Source: Cymodocea nodosa | Lineage: Eukaryota > Streptophyta > Magnoliopsida > Alismatales > Cymodoceaceae | Assembly (NCBI GenBank): GCA_036874045.1 | Contig: JAZBRI010000008.1 | Span: forward strand, 9,129,001 to 9,193,000 | Length of the DNA stretch: 64,000 bases | Reading direction: 5' to 3' | Part shown: positions 35,776 to 47,130 of the stretch, piece after piece | Layout: every line of letters begins with the position of its first letter | Position numbering within the stretch: the stretch's first letter is position 1 | Notes under the pieces: model-generated | Databases searched by the model: none | Seen by the model: the letters and a program-made list of their open reading frames with translations, nothing else | Told to the model about the DNA's origin: nothing | Position numbers and translations under genes: made by a program

Positions 35776-38046
35776 ATGGTCTCCAAGTTCTACAAAGGTC
35801 GTGGCAGAGGAAAAGGCAAAAGCAGAGGAGATGCAAAAGGAAAAGAAATAGAAAATGATGAAGTTCCACGCACTTGGTTTAAGAAAATATTTCGAGTGGA
35901 CAAAAGGTTAGTAGAAATTTATAGAGATTACTTCTTTTCTGAAGAAATACTAGATGAAGTTAGACAAGAACTTCAACATACTGATGCAAATATTACATAC
36001 ATGAGTATTCAAAGTAAATTTGATAGAGAATATAGAATGAAATGTGCTGAGATTGCATTTTTGGAACAGTATGCAAAATATTTGGAAAAAGGTATAGGTT
36101 CTTCAACTAGAACTCCTCAAATACCAATAAATGGTACAAGACTACAACCATTTGAGGAAGAGCATGAATCAACTATCCCTACTCCTATATATTCAAAACA
36201 ATTAAAATCAAATATTGTTGTTGGTAAAAGAAAAGTTGAAAGTCTTTGAAAGGCTATAGCAATAGAAAGTGCCTTTGAAGAACTAAAGCAGAAAACTTTT
36301 ATGAAGCAATTCAAAAAGAAAACAGCAATACTTGAAGAGGAGAAACAGAAATGTTATAGTAGAAGGAAAGTCAGAAAAATTATGTTTAAGGAAACAAAGT
36401 CTATTGAAAAAGGAAAATCAGATGAAAATTTATTTCCAAAGGACAATGTATGTCTAGACATTGTACCTTATTGTGCATCTGATAAACTCATCGGTTTCGA
36501 ACATACTGAAACTGATGAAGATAATGAGACTTTATTTTCCCTTACTACTAAGCTTGAGAAGAAATACAAGTTAAATATGAGCTCAAGTTTTTCTATTAGT
36601 ACAAATCTTGATGATGCAAAAATCGAAAAATCAAAGCATCAGGCACCTGACATTGAACAAGTTATTGCAGATATAATTGAAAATGTTGAGGCAGTAACTA
36701 GTTCACAGGCTGAATTGTCTGGAGTAGTAGATATTGAAAATGTTAAGACTCTAGAAGAGCTAAAAGTTAACCAGTATTCTTCAGAATCTATAAAAGTAGA
36801 GATAGAGAATTGACAGCATGTCTTAATGGAAATATCTGTTGAACAAAATGAACAGTTTCAGACAGATACACCGGCTGTAGAATTTGTGGAAAAATTGAAC
36901 TCTGAAGATTCTATAGAGACTGAACAGATGAATGTTGAGCATATTGAAAATGTTCCTTACACTGTTGAAGCTGAAGAATCAAGCTTACCTGAGCAGCTTC
37001 AAGATAATATTTTGATAGAGGAACAAAATGACATTCATTTTGCAGAAGAGATTCTTGAAGATGAAATAAATTCAGAATCACAACTTCAGGTATCACCTTC
37101 TTTGTGTATAGTATTACAAATTCAAGGTAAATCAATTCATTTTAGATCTGAAGAAGCATTGTAGAAATACAATAATTTGATTACCTGTCAGATTTTGCAT
37201 GCTCATCCAATAAAATTCAGAAATTTGATGGAAATGAGAGATCTATTTAAGTTTCAAGGCCTCATTCAATTCTTGCTAGTTGGGATGAAATGGAAACAAT
37301 ACAAAGAGCTTATTGCAGCTTTTTATAGCAATCTGGTCAAAAATGACAACATACTAAAAACTCAAATAAATGAACAAGAGTTCACATTGTCTCCTGAGTT
37401 AATTTTTGAAGTTTTGGGATTAAAGAATGAAGGTGTTGTTGTTACAAATAGATTTGACATGATTAGACAACTAGAATAGAACATTCAGTCTTTATCAAAA
37501 ATTCCAGATGTATATTCTGAAATGAGATTAATGGAAAATCTAAATGTAGAGGCAATGTTCATTGCAAATATATTGTATGCAAATTTATTTTAGAGAGTTG
37601 GACACAATTTGGAAGTCAGCAAAAGCTGTTTATATGCAACTTATGACCTGTTGAATAGAATTCAAATCAATTGGTTTGATGTTTTCATTTCTCAACTAGA
37701 GCATATGAGTTCAAAGTTATTTTATGGTGATGTTGTATGCAGAATCCTTGCAAGCCAATTGAATTTATCCAACTGGCCCTCTAAAACTAAAGGCATGAGA
37801 GCATTTAGTGTAAAAGATTTGCAATGATTCCAGCTCATGCATAAACCTCAACGACAACAACAACAACAACCTAATTGTACAGACCATATACAACAACAAC
37901 AACCAAGTTATTCAGTTCAAGCAGAACAACAAACCCAAATACCTCCTGACTTAGATGTAGTGCTTAACGACATTAGAAATGATATTAGGCATCTAGGAGA
38001 TAAAATTTGTAATGCTATAAGTGATATACTTAGGAGGGGTCGATAA
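35776..38046 (+). pseudogene. Element D extra ORF, nearly full length with point stops
   Basis: ATG 35776 (MVSKFYKGRGRGKGKSRG). The reading frame is the same almost throughout: stops TGA 36247, TGA 36811, TAG 37162, TAG 37477, TAG near 37591 and TGA near 37825 are single-base changes, mostly CAG or CGA to TAG or TGA. Order: basic N-terminus, WFKKIFRVDKRL helix, Lys-rich coil (36301-36400), acidic repeats rich in Glu/Asp/Val, then the globular C-terminal domain (LIAAFYSNL, EVLGLKNEG, CLYATYDLLNRIQINW), a Gln run (37852-37920) and the basic end ILRRGR. Full length would be about 756 residues. No membrane segment visible. Confidence 0.8.
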
Positions 38047-38540
38047 CTATTTTTGTTTGTTTCTGAATACAAAATGTAATGTTTGTATTCCTTGTTTGAT
38101 TCATTGAACAATACATTTGTTTCTGTAAATGTATTCTATTCTTCTTATTGTTTACAGAAAGAGTTGTTGTAAATATATCTCTTACTATATATATATTCTC
38201 TGTAATTATCTTTTTGATTAATGACAAAAAGGGGGAGAAATATTATAAAAAGATGATTATGATTTTAATTGCATATATTATAAAGAGAGATGATATTTAA
38301 ATGGTTATTGTAATTTGACAGATGATAATTAGAAAACTGATACTTATATAATTATTGACATCTGAAAGTTTTCGTTTTGAGAGGTGAAATTTACACAAAC
38401 AATAGAAATAAGCTTAAATGAACTTAAGTCAACAAACTTGTTTGTTGAATGAAAGTTAACCCAACGAAGGTACTTTGTTGAGTTAAACATATTTCATAAT
38501 TGATTTAATATGGTTTTATCATCATCAAAAAAGGGGAGAT
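38047..38540 (+). other. Element D 3' untranslated region with purine tracts and hairpins
   Basis: Spare purine tract AAAAAGGGGGAGAAA (38226-38240); priming tract AAAAAAGGGGAGAT (38527-38540). Inverted repeats at 38429-38448 (perfect TCAACAAAC/GTTTGTTGA) and 38456-38485. Confidence 0.8.
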
Positions 38541-39666
38541 TGTTGAGTATTTTGTTTTGATGATGTGTGCTGAATGAAAATAATTATATTTGCTCAATTA
38601 CTATTGCTTGTGAAAAGAAATTAAAATCATTAATTAATACAAAAAAAGTTTACTGATATAAATACTTGTCTGTATTGTATCTGAAATTATACTAATTTAA
38701 TAACTAGTCGTTTCATTGCATTAATTTCTCATTTAACTAAACGTTAAGTTAACGTTAAGATAACTCGTTAAGTTAGAGAGTTATTTGTATGGAGGTCACG
38801 TGAGAACTCGTTAAGTTAGAGGCTTAAAGGTTAAAATAGGTAACGTGAGAACTCGTTAAGTTAGTGAGTAAAAGAAGAGACGAATTCGTTAAGTTAGTGT
38901 TATACACGTGGTGAAATTATAAGTTACGAATGTTATATTATATCATGTGAAGTGCACATGTTTAACTCATTAAGTTAGCATAACTAAACACGTTGAGTTG
39001 CTATATTGAACACTAAGGCAACGCGTTAGGTTAGCGTTATAAACTTAAGTTGTTATTTTTGCACGTGGTAAAATTCTTACTATAAAAACATTTGTATATT
39101 ACTAGTTCGTTGAGTTATCGTAACACAACGGAGATGATTCGTTGAGTTAGCGTAACACCACAGAATTAGTTCGTTGAGTTAGCTATAGTACTTATCACGT
39201 GAAATGGCACATGAGGAACTCGTTAAGTTAGAAATGTTAGGTTATATATATACTTGTGTTACTCGTTTAGTTAACATTAAAGTAATGACTACTTATTACA
39301 CGGATGAAAAAAGCAAATTCGGTGAAGCATAAAAAGACAAGATATTCGTCACTGAAGAATTGCTGAAGAAGAAAGAAGAAGAAGAAGAAGAAAGATCTCA
39401 AACAGGGAGAAATGTTTTAAATTTCGCAAATTAGTTTTCTCTGTTTGTAGTTATGAAATTGTATGGATGAAACATGGTATCGATATATAATTGCATCTAC
39501 AATTTCTGAGGAGAATTGAATTGTATATTGTAATTGAAACCTTGAATAAAAATGATTTTATGAAAACAATGTCTTGACTTGTTTTTGAGTTTTAAAGTTT
39601 CAATTATATTAGAAAATATTGAAAAACACAATTCACCCCCCTCTTGTATAGTCTTACGATCCTACA
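38541..39666 (+). repeat. Element D 3' LTR, 1126 bp, two deletions, TATA box lost
   Basis: Compared with D's 5' LTR, about 65 bp are missing near 38755 and about 0.38 kb near 39308, where ACGGATGAAAAA passes directly into AAGCAAATTCGG. The second deletion removes the TATA box and start region. LTRs are made identical during transposition, so these deletions came after insertion. Confidence 0.85.
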
Positions 39667-39989
39667 ATTCGTCACTAAAGAATTGTTGAAGAAGAAAAAG
39701 AAGAAGAAAAGGAAAGATCTCAAACAGGGAGAAATTTCTTTAAATTCCGCAAATTAGTTTTCTTTGTTTGCAGTTATGAAATTGTATAGATGAAACATGA
39801 TATCGATATATAATTGCATTTACAATTTCTGAGGAGAATTGAATTGTATATTGTAATTGAAACCTTGAATAAAAATGATTTTATGAAAACAATGTCTTGA
39901 CTTGTTTTTGAGTTTTGAAGTTTCAATTATAATCCAAAATGTTGAAAAACATAATTCACCCCCCTCTTGTGTAGCCATACAATCCTACA
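39667..39989 (+). repeat. Element C 5' LTR, right part
   Basis: Starts with D's right TSD ATTCG, then continues TCACTAAAGAATTG exactly where 28748 stopped. It holds the GAA-rich purine run, AATAAA near 39867 and the end CAATCCTACA. Confidence 0.9.
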
Positions 39990-39991
39990 AG

Positions 39992-40003
39992 TGGTATCAG
40001 AGC
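39992..40003 (+). promoter_or_regulatory. Primer-binding site of element C
   Basis: TGGTATCAGAGC, two bases after the LTR. Confidence 0.92.
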
Positions 40004-40181
40004 TTTGTTAATAATCTTTGATATAAAAACGATACCAACTTATTTAATATCATTGTTTATTCTACCTTCCTTGTTTTTAAATAGAAATTAATATTTGAGC
40101 ATACTCTTAACCTTCATGATTTTGGGCTCAAATTGTTTTAAAGTTTTTAAACTATTGAAAATCAAATAGGTTGAAAAATCT

Positions 40182-40190
40182 AAGGTAAGA
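40182..40190 (+). promoter_or_regulatory. 5' splice-site consensus at the gag start of C
   Basis: AAG|GTAAGA ending on the A of the gag ATG, identical to D and F. Confidence 0.4.
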
Positions 40191-42438
40191 TGGCTACTAG
40201 AAATGATAATTTTTCTTTGTATGAATGTCAAAATCTTAATCGTTCTCCTTTATTTGATGGAATTCATTTTGAATATTGGAAATATAGGATGACAGTCTTT
40301 CTTCAAAGTATAGATCATAAGTTGTGGTTTATGATTTCTAAACCATATACTCTGTTAACTACCCCTTATAATACTTGGACAATTACTGAAAAAGAAAATG
40401 AAACTCTAAATGCTAAGGTCTTAAATATTTTATTTTGTACATTGAGTTATGAATAGTTCAGTAAAGTGTCGGTATATAAATCTCCTTATGAGGTGTGGCA
40501 TGCATTAGAAGTTTCACATGAAGGTACTTCTCAAGTTAAAGAGACTAAGATTAACAAGTTAATTTATAAGTATGAATTGTTTAAGATGCATGAAGACAAA
40601 AATATTTTTGAGATGTTTTCTAGAGTCCTTGATATCATAAACTCTTTAAAATGCTTAGGAAAGAATTTTGAATAGAAGGATTTGGTGAGGAAAATTCTCA
40701 GATCACTAAGTTCTAAATGGTCTTAGAAAGTGACATCAATTGAGGAATCACGAGATTTAAATGTTTATACTATAAATGAACTTATAGGAAATTTAATAGC
40801 TTATGAAGTTCAATTAAATGATTCAATGAGTCACAACAAACTAAAAATTAAGAAAGAAATAGCCTTCGAAATTAATTCAGATTCTGATATATCTACTGAT
40901 TTTGACGAGGATTTGATTTTGTTGACTAGGAAATTCAAGAAAGCATGGAAAGTTAGGAAACATCAAAGGAACAGAAATGATAAACCCTCAACGTCAAAAT
41001 CACTGAATGATAAGAATTCTTCATCTAGAAAGTATGTATGTTACAACTGTAAGAGACCTGGACATCTTTCTCTAGATTGTCCTATAAGGAAAAATGAAAA
41101 GCATAGTAGGACAAATCAGAAGAAGACGGCTTAGAAATCTTAGAAAAAGTTTTATAAGAAAAAGACTTTTAAGGTCACTTGGGATGACACGTCAGAAGAG
41201 TCTGAATCTGAGGAATCATCGTCAAAATCTTCACATTCAGAAGAAGAACAAGAGTTAGAAGACGTTGCTCATGTGTGCTTCATAGCAGATGAGTCTGAGG
41301 TAATATCTGATCCTGAAAGTCATTCAGATTTTAACTTTGATGAATTATTATGTGCTTATCATGTATTATTACAGAAACTTAAAGCTTGTAAACTGGAAAA
41401 TAAGAATATTAGAAACTCTTTGACCATAATGGAAGAAGAACATTGTTTCCTGTCTACTACTTTAGAAAAGTTTAAATATGATATTGAAAATCATGCTAGA
41501 GATTTGCATAAATTTAGATTTAATGAATGTGTCTTACATGAACAAATATATAAATGTTGAAAAATTAAAGATAGAATCTGAAAATGAAAAATTGAGAATC
41601 AACATAAATGATCGAGTTAGAGATTGACAGATTTAAAATGAGAGAGCTAGATTTAAATTCCACCATTGAGAAATAAAATTTAAGTCAAACTAAGTTAGAC
41701 AAACTAACTAGTACTCCTACGGTGTCATATAAATTTGGCTTAGGATTTAATTATCCTGAACATCTTGAATCTCAAGCCAATAAGGGATTTATTAGTTGTA
41801 GTTTAAGTAAATCTAAGACTAAAATTCCTTTTATCATGAAACAAGGTAATAAATATGTAGAAGTAGGTAATTCAAGGGATGAATCATGCAGCAATAATAT
41901 AAACCAATGTGAGTTATCTAAATGTACTTCTAACATGATTATTAATGTTTCTAAAAATCTTGTTTCTTGTTCTGGAAATTCAGTTACTAATGTTTCAAAA
42001 ATGTCAAACAATTGTAGTAAATTAAAAATTCAGAAACTTGAGTATGAAATTCAAAACTCTAGTGTTAGACCAATTACTCATTCTACATGTTCTTTATCTA
42101 AAAATTCTTGTGCAAAAAAAGATTTCGTATATATTGAAAATTCAAATGCAAGTACAAAATCTTGGTATGAATTTACTAAAATGTATGAGCATGACCAAAA
42201 TAAATTAACATATGACAAAAATCGGTTTGGTCTTGGTTATACTACATCTTAAAACAAAAAGAATGATTATAAGAGCAATAATGCTATAAGCAAGTATGAT
42301 GCTAATGATAAATCATTAGTACTTACAACTAATAAGAATGTAAATGATAATGTTAAACTGTTTGTAAATAAAAAGAAGAAATATGCGTTTAATGAACTTG
42401 GTCCTCAACAACATTGGGTACTAATGAACAGTTCTTAA
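40190..42438 (+). pseudogene. Element C gag: capsid, CCHC knuckle and spacer
   Basis: ATG 40190 (MATRNDNFSLYE). Capsid-like region with LFDGIHFEYWKYRM is open to TAG 40454, then 40466-40675 to a TAG shared with B (NFE-stop-KD), then a further TAG near 40725 also shared with B. Frame 40730-41134 contains the intact knuckle CYNCKRPGHLSLDC (41039-41080). Frame 41273-41560 covers the first half of the coiled coil before a frameshift; 41722-42252 covers the Ser/Asn/Cys-rich spacer. The family's gag-closing TAA is 42436-42438. With B it shares at least three stops in gag. Confidence 0.85.
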
Positions 42439-44039
42439 TTTATTTTGCAAAAGGAAACAACATCAAAATGGATCTTCGATAGTGGAGCATCAAGTCACAT
42501 GATTGAACAGAAAAGTTTACTGAAAAATTTTACAAATACCAAGAAAGGAAATGTTACATTTGGAAACAAAAGCAAGGATAAAATCATAGGTATGAGCAAT
42601 GTTCAAATATCTCCTAATTGTGTTATTTTGAATGTACTATATGTAGAAAAACTAGGATTTAATTTGCTGAATGTTATAAAACTAATTGATAATGGATATT
42701 ATGTATTATTTGAAGATGATGTATGCAAAATTATTGATAAAAGTACAGATGAACTTAAGTTTATTGTTAAAAGAAAAGGTTTGTATGTATTTTATCTTTA
42801 CCTTCTAGTGTAGTTGATTTAAATTCATGTTTGCTAGTTGAAACTAGTGATGCATATCTATGGCATAGAAGGATCGAGCATATAAATATAAAACTATTGC
42901 ATAAATTATCTAGAAAACATTTAGTGAGAGGTTTATCAAAGATTAAATAATCAAAGGATTTCATGTGTGATGCATGTGAGTTAGGTAAACTTCACAAAAA
43001 CTCTTTTAAATCCAAAACTGATTTATCAAGGAAGAGAGTCTTCGAACTTATACATATGGACTTATTTGGACCAAGTAGAATCATGAGTCTTGGTGGTAAA
43101 CGGTATGTATTTGTTTTAGTAGATGACTTCTCTAGATACACTTGGGTATACTTTCTATCATCTAAGACAGAAGTTTTTGAAAAGTTTAAAATGTTTTACA
43201 ATCTTGTTTAAAATGAACAAAATGTCTATGTTCAAAAACTTAGGAGTGATCATGGTACTGAATTTGATAATGATCAAATGGATAATTATTGTATAGATCA
43301 TGGCATTGATCACAGCTTTTCTTTTCCAAGAGCACAATCTCAAAATGGTATTGTTGAGAGAAAGAATAGATCACTTTAGGAAAGGGTCAAAACTATGTTA
43401 AATGAACATAATTTACCTCAAAATTTTTGGGCTGAAGTAGTAAATACAACTTGTTATATTATTAACGGAAGTCACTTAAGACCTTTTGTTAATAAAACTC
43501 TTTTTGAAATTATGTTTGATAGGGTTCCAAAAATTTCCTATATGAAACCATTTGGTTGCAAGTGTTTTGTCCTTAACACTAAGGATAAAAGAGATAAATT
43601 TGAAGCCAAAGCGGATGAAGGAGTTTTTGTAGGTTACTCTATTAGAAGTAAAGCCTATAGAGTATATAACAAGACTTCTAGAACTATTGAAGAAACCCTC
43701 CATGTAAGCTTCAATGAAAATTCTTTTAGAGAATCTCAATCTAAAGTTGATAATGATGATATGATCAATTTCCCAAAAGAATTAGAGATCAATAGAGAGA
43801 TTGATGATTTATCTGAGAAAATCAAAAATATGAACTTAAATGATCAAACTAATGATGAAAGTGATGTACCCCCTGATGTTGATGAGAATATTGAGGAAAA
43901 TCAGAGAAATTGGCATTATTCTTCATCACATCCCATCACTCAAGTCATTGGTAATATTAATGAGGGAGTTAAAACTAGAGCTTTAGTAAATTTAAATAGT
44001 ATGTGTATGTTTGTTTCTATGGTGGAACCAAAGAATATA
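42439..44039 (+). pseudogene. Element C protease and integrase
   Basis: Open from 42445 through DSGASSHM (42478-42501) to a frame loss near 42783. Integrase zinc region with LWHRRIEHIN and CDACELGK (from 42963), the first catalytic Asp in IHMDLFGP, a TAA near 43209 (Gln in B and D), the second Asp in RSDHGTEFD, the Glu in IVERKN, and TAG near 43376. The last two stops and the altered bases after them (GAAAGGGTCAAAACTAT) also occur in F. Frame 43395-44243 continues integrase's C-terminal part into RT. Confidence 0.86.
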
Positions 44040-45557
44040 GAAGAAGCATTATCTGATGAAAATTGGATAGTGGCAATGCAAGAAGAACTAAATCAATTCA
44101 TCAGAAATGATGTTTGGGAATTAGTCACTCCACTAGAAAATCAATCCAGAATAGGTACAAAGTGGATCTTTAGAAATAAAACTAATGAGATTGGTCAAGT
44201 TATAAGGAACAAAGCTAGATTAGTTGTACAAGGGTATACATAGGAAGAAGGACTAGATTATGATGAAACGTTCGCTCCCGTGGCTAGGTTAGAAAGTCTT
44301 AGAATTTTATTGGCCTATGCTTGTTATATGGATTTTAAACTATATCAAATGGATGTAAAGAGTGCATTTCTAAATGTTGTAATTAATGAAGAAGTTTATG
44401 TAAAACAAACACCTAGATTTGAAGATATTAAAAATCCTAACGTTGTGTATAAATTGAAGAAAGCCTTATATGGTTTGAAGCAAGCACCTAGATCATGGTA
44501 TGAAAGGTTATCTACTTTTTTAATAGAACAAGGATATATCATGGGAAAAGTAGACTATACTCTCTTTATCAAGAGAGATGATAAAGATCAGATTGTTGTT
44601 CAAATATATGTGGATGATATAATCTTTGGAGCAATTTCTGATAAATTGATAAAAATATTTTCTAAAGAGACGACTAGTTAGTTTAAAATGAATATGATAG
44701 AAGAACATTCATATTTTCTAGGACTTCAAATTAAGTAAATGGATAAAAGTATATTTTTAAATCAGGAAAAATATGTAGATGAAATGCTTAAGAAATTTAA
44801 TTTAAGTGATACAGGGATTCGAGGAACTCCTATGAGTACTTCTTTAAAGTTAGATATTGATGACATAGGAAAATCAATAGATCAAAGAAAATACAGAAGT
44901 ATGATTGGTTCTTTACTTTATTTGACAGCTAGTAGACTTGATATTATGTTTGCTGTGTGCGATTGTGCTAGATTTCAATCTAATCCTAAAGAATCACACT
45001 CAATTGCTGTTAAAAGAATATTTAGATATATACAAGGAACTAAAAATTTTGGACTGTATTATTCCGAGGATAGTTCAATAGATCTTATAGGATATATTGA
45101 TGCTGATTACGTAGGATCTAAGTGAGATAGAAAAAGTACTAGTGGCACATGTCAATTATTGGGAAATAATTTGGTGTCATGGTTTAGTAAAAAGCAAAAC
45201 AGTGTAGCACTTTCAACCACTAAAGCTGAATATGTTGCTACTACATTGTGTTGCACTCTAGATTCTATGGATAAGACAAACTTTAGAGGGCTTTGGATTA
45301 TCTTATGATACAAATGAGATTTATTGTGATAGTAGTATTACAATAAATCTTTCCAAAAATCCTATATTGCATTCTAGAGTAAAGCATATAGAGGTTAGAC
45401 ATCACTTTCTAAGAGATAACATAATTAAAGGAAAAATTAATTAGGATTTGTGTCTAGTAAAAATCAATTAGCTGATATTTTTACTAAACCTCTAGATGAA
45501 ACTACTTTCTGCAACATAAGATTAAATTTAAGTATTTGTAGGGTATGTGATCTGTAA
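44040..45557 (+). pseudogene. Element C reverse transcriptase and RNase H
   Basis: RT is open to TAG 44241 (GYTQEE position, as in D and F), then 44280-44681 with MDVKSAFLNV, YGLKQAPRSWYERL and YVDD (about 44611-44622). TAG 44682 and TAA near 44736 follow. Frame 44739-45125 covers LYLTASR through ADYVGSK to TGA. RNase H beyond 45126 has two frameshifts, but ADIFTKPL and the closing codons are readable. The YVDD and first Asp motifs are intact. Confidence 0.86.
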
Positions 45558-47130
45558 AATGCTTAAACTCCTCAAAAAGATAAATTTTATTGATGATGTT
45601 GTTTACCTCAGATATTATATACTTATTATAAATATCTGAGTAATATCTAAACTGATGCATAAGATACTATGTATTTATTGTAAAATTATAGTAATATCTT
45701 ATTGATTTTACATATTTTATCAATTTTAATTAGTTTTCAAAATTTTAAGTGGAAGTGTCAATGAAAAACATTAAATTCTTCTAAAATCCTGAAATTTTGA
45801 TTAAGTGATTTTCATTGGATCAATGAAAGTGCATATGATCAAGGATGAGTTTGACTTGATTGATTAAACTTGTAGAATAATTTATATGTAAATCATATTA
45901 AACTACTAATCAAAAGTATGAGCTTATTGAAATTGATTCATATTTTCAGTAAAATCATAGACGTAAAAATTGTATGAGATTTGTGTTTTATTGCATCTGT
46001 ATTAATGGAATACATATATATTGTGCTTAAAATGAAAAATGCTTACAAAGTAAAAATCTTTGAGAGTTTATTGATCAATTTGATCACGAACCTTTTGTAC
46101 TTGAGTAGATAGGTATGTAAGGATTGTTGTCCTGATAAAAGGATTCTTTAAATCTAGCAACCTAAGGTCCTGATCAGATCTGGGATTGTTGATTGAAAGC
46201 TCATTACCTGGGTACATTAGAAAGCTCTTGTATGATTTAAGCTTTTTAAACTAACTTTTAAAGAAAATTATGAATATTTACTATGTTGAAAAAAAAAATT
46301 GTTCATTAATTATAGATATCTTTGAATTGAATATAGTTTCTACCAATATGACTGCTGATTTATTGAATCAACATTAGTACTTTTGAAAAGGTTTATTTGA
46401 GATACATTCTTTTATTCTCCTTGAGTTAATCATATTAAGTTTAAAAGTTATGTTTTGATTCATATACGGTTGGAGTTGATTCTTGAAATCATTTTTGATG
46501 AATTCAAGATGACAGAAATATTTTGAAAAGAAAATTTAAAGTGTAGTTATAATTAACATCTATTTTATATAAATATATTTTGTGTATTATTGAATATATT
46601 TGAAGTATATTTGTAGGGGGAAGAATAACAATGTTCAAAACAGATTAATATAATTTAGAATATAAATCTTGGTTAATCTAATTTTAGTCATCTTAAGATC
46701 TTGATGAAACAATTTAAAAGACAAACAAACTATTTTAGATTCATAAAACGAATATTAGAATATTTTACAATGTTCTCAAGATGATGTTATATATGTTAAT
46801 TTCTAGCTTGTGTGTTGTCTTTGGAGGGTTTCAGTTGAAAAGTAAAGTGTACTAACTAAATGTTATATTATGTAAGGTAACGTGTAAAACTACCTCTAGA
46901 CAGCATTTTACTCGTTAGGTTAGTTAACTCAACGAGTTATGCTTAAATATTTCGGGTACCTTGATTGAATAAACTTTATTCAATATTCATTTAAAAACCA
47001 AACTTGACTATTATACACATTGTGATAGTTGCCTAAAACCCTATTTAAACACTTATTACACAGACACATAGGTTATACGTAAACTTTGTCTAAAAATCTT
47101 TCCTGCTTGTTCCTGTTACAACCTGCGATG
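45558..47130 (+). other. Element C linker between pol and extra ORF
   Basis: Non-coding, colinear with the B linker and of B type in its diagnostic changes (GATGCATAAGATAC, CTTAAGATCTTGATGAAAC). Spare purine tract AGGGGGAAG at 46615-46623 after TTTGT. Confidence 0.75.
46878..47049 (+). promoter_or_regulatory. Element C: copy of the hairpin, palindrome and TATTTAAA module
   Basis: Stem arm TAACGTGTAAAAC 46878-46890, partner arm near 46905-46917, palindrome 46910-46937 identical to A and B, TATTTAAA 47042-47049, ATG 47131. Confidence 0.5.

Larger units (their letters stand above)
28749..39666 (+). mobile_element. Element D: complete but defective family-1 copy inserted in C's LTR
   Basis: Both LTRs (28749-30336 and 38541-39666), primer site, gag, pol, extra ORF and purine tracts are present, and the TSD is ATTCA (28744-28748) / ATTCG (39667-39671). 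Flanking sequence rejoins as one continuous LTR of C. It is 10918 bp long, shortened by deletions in gag (about 0.7 kb), in the linker (about 1 kb) and in the 3' LTR. It groups with A. As the innermost copy it should be younger than C and B. Confidence 0.92.
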
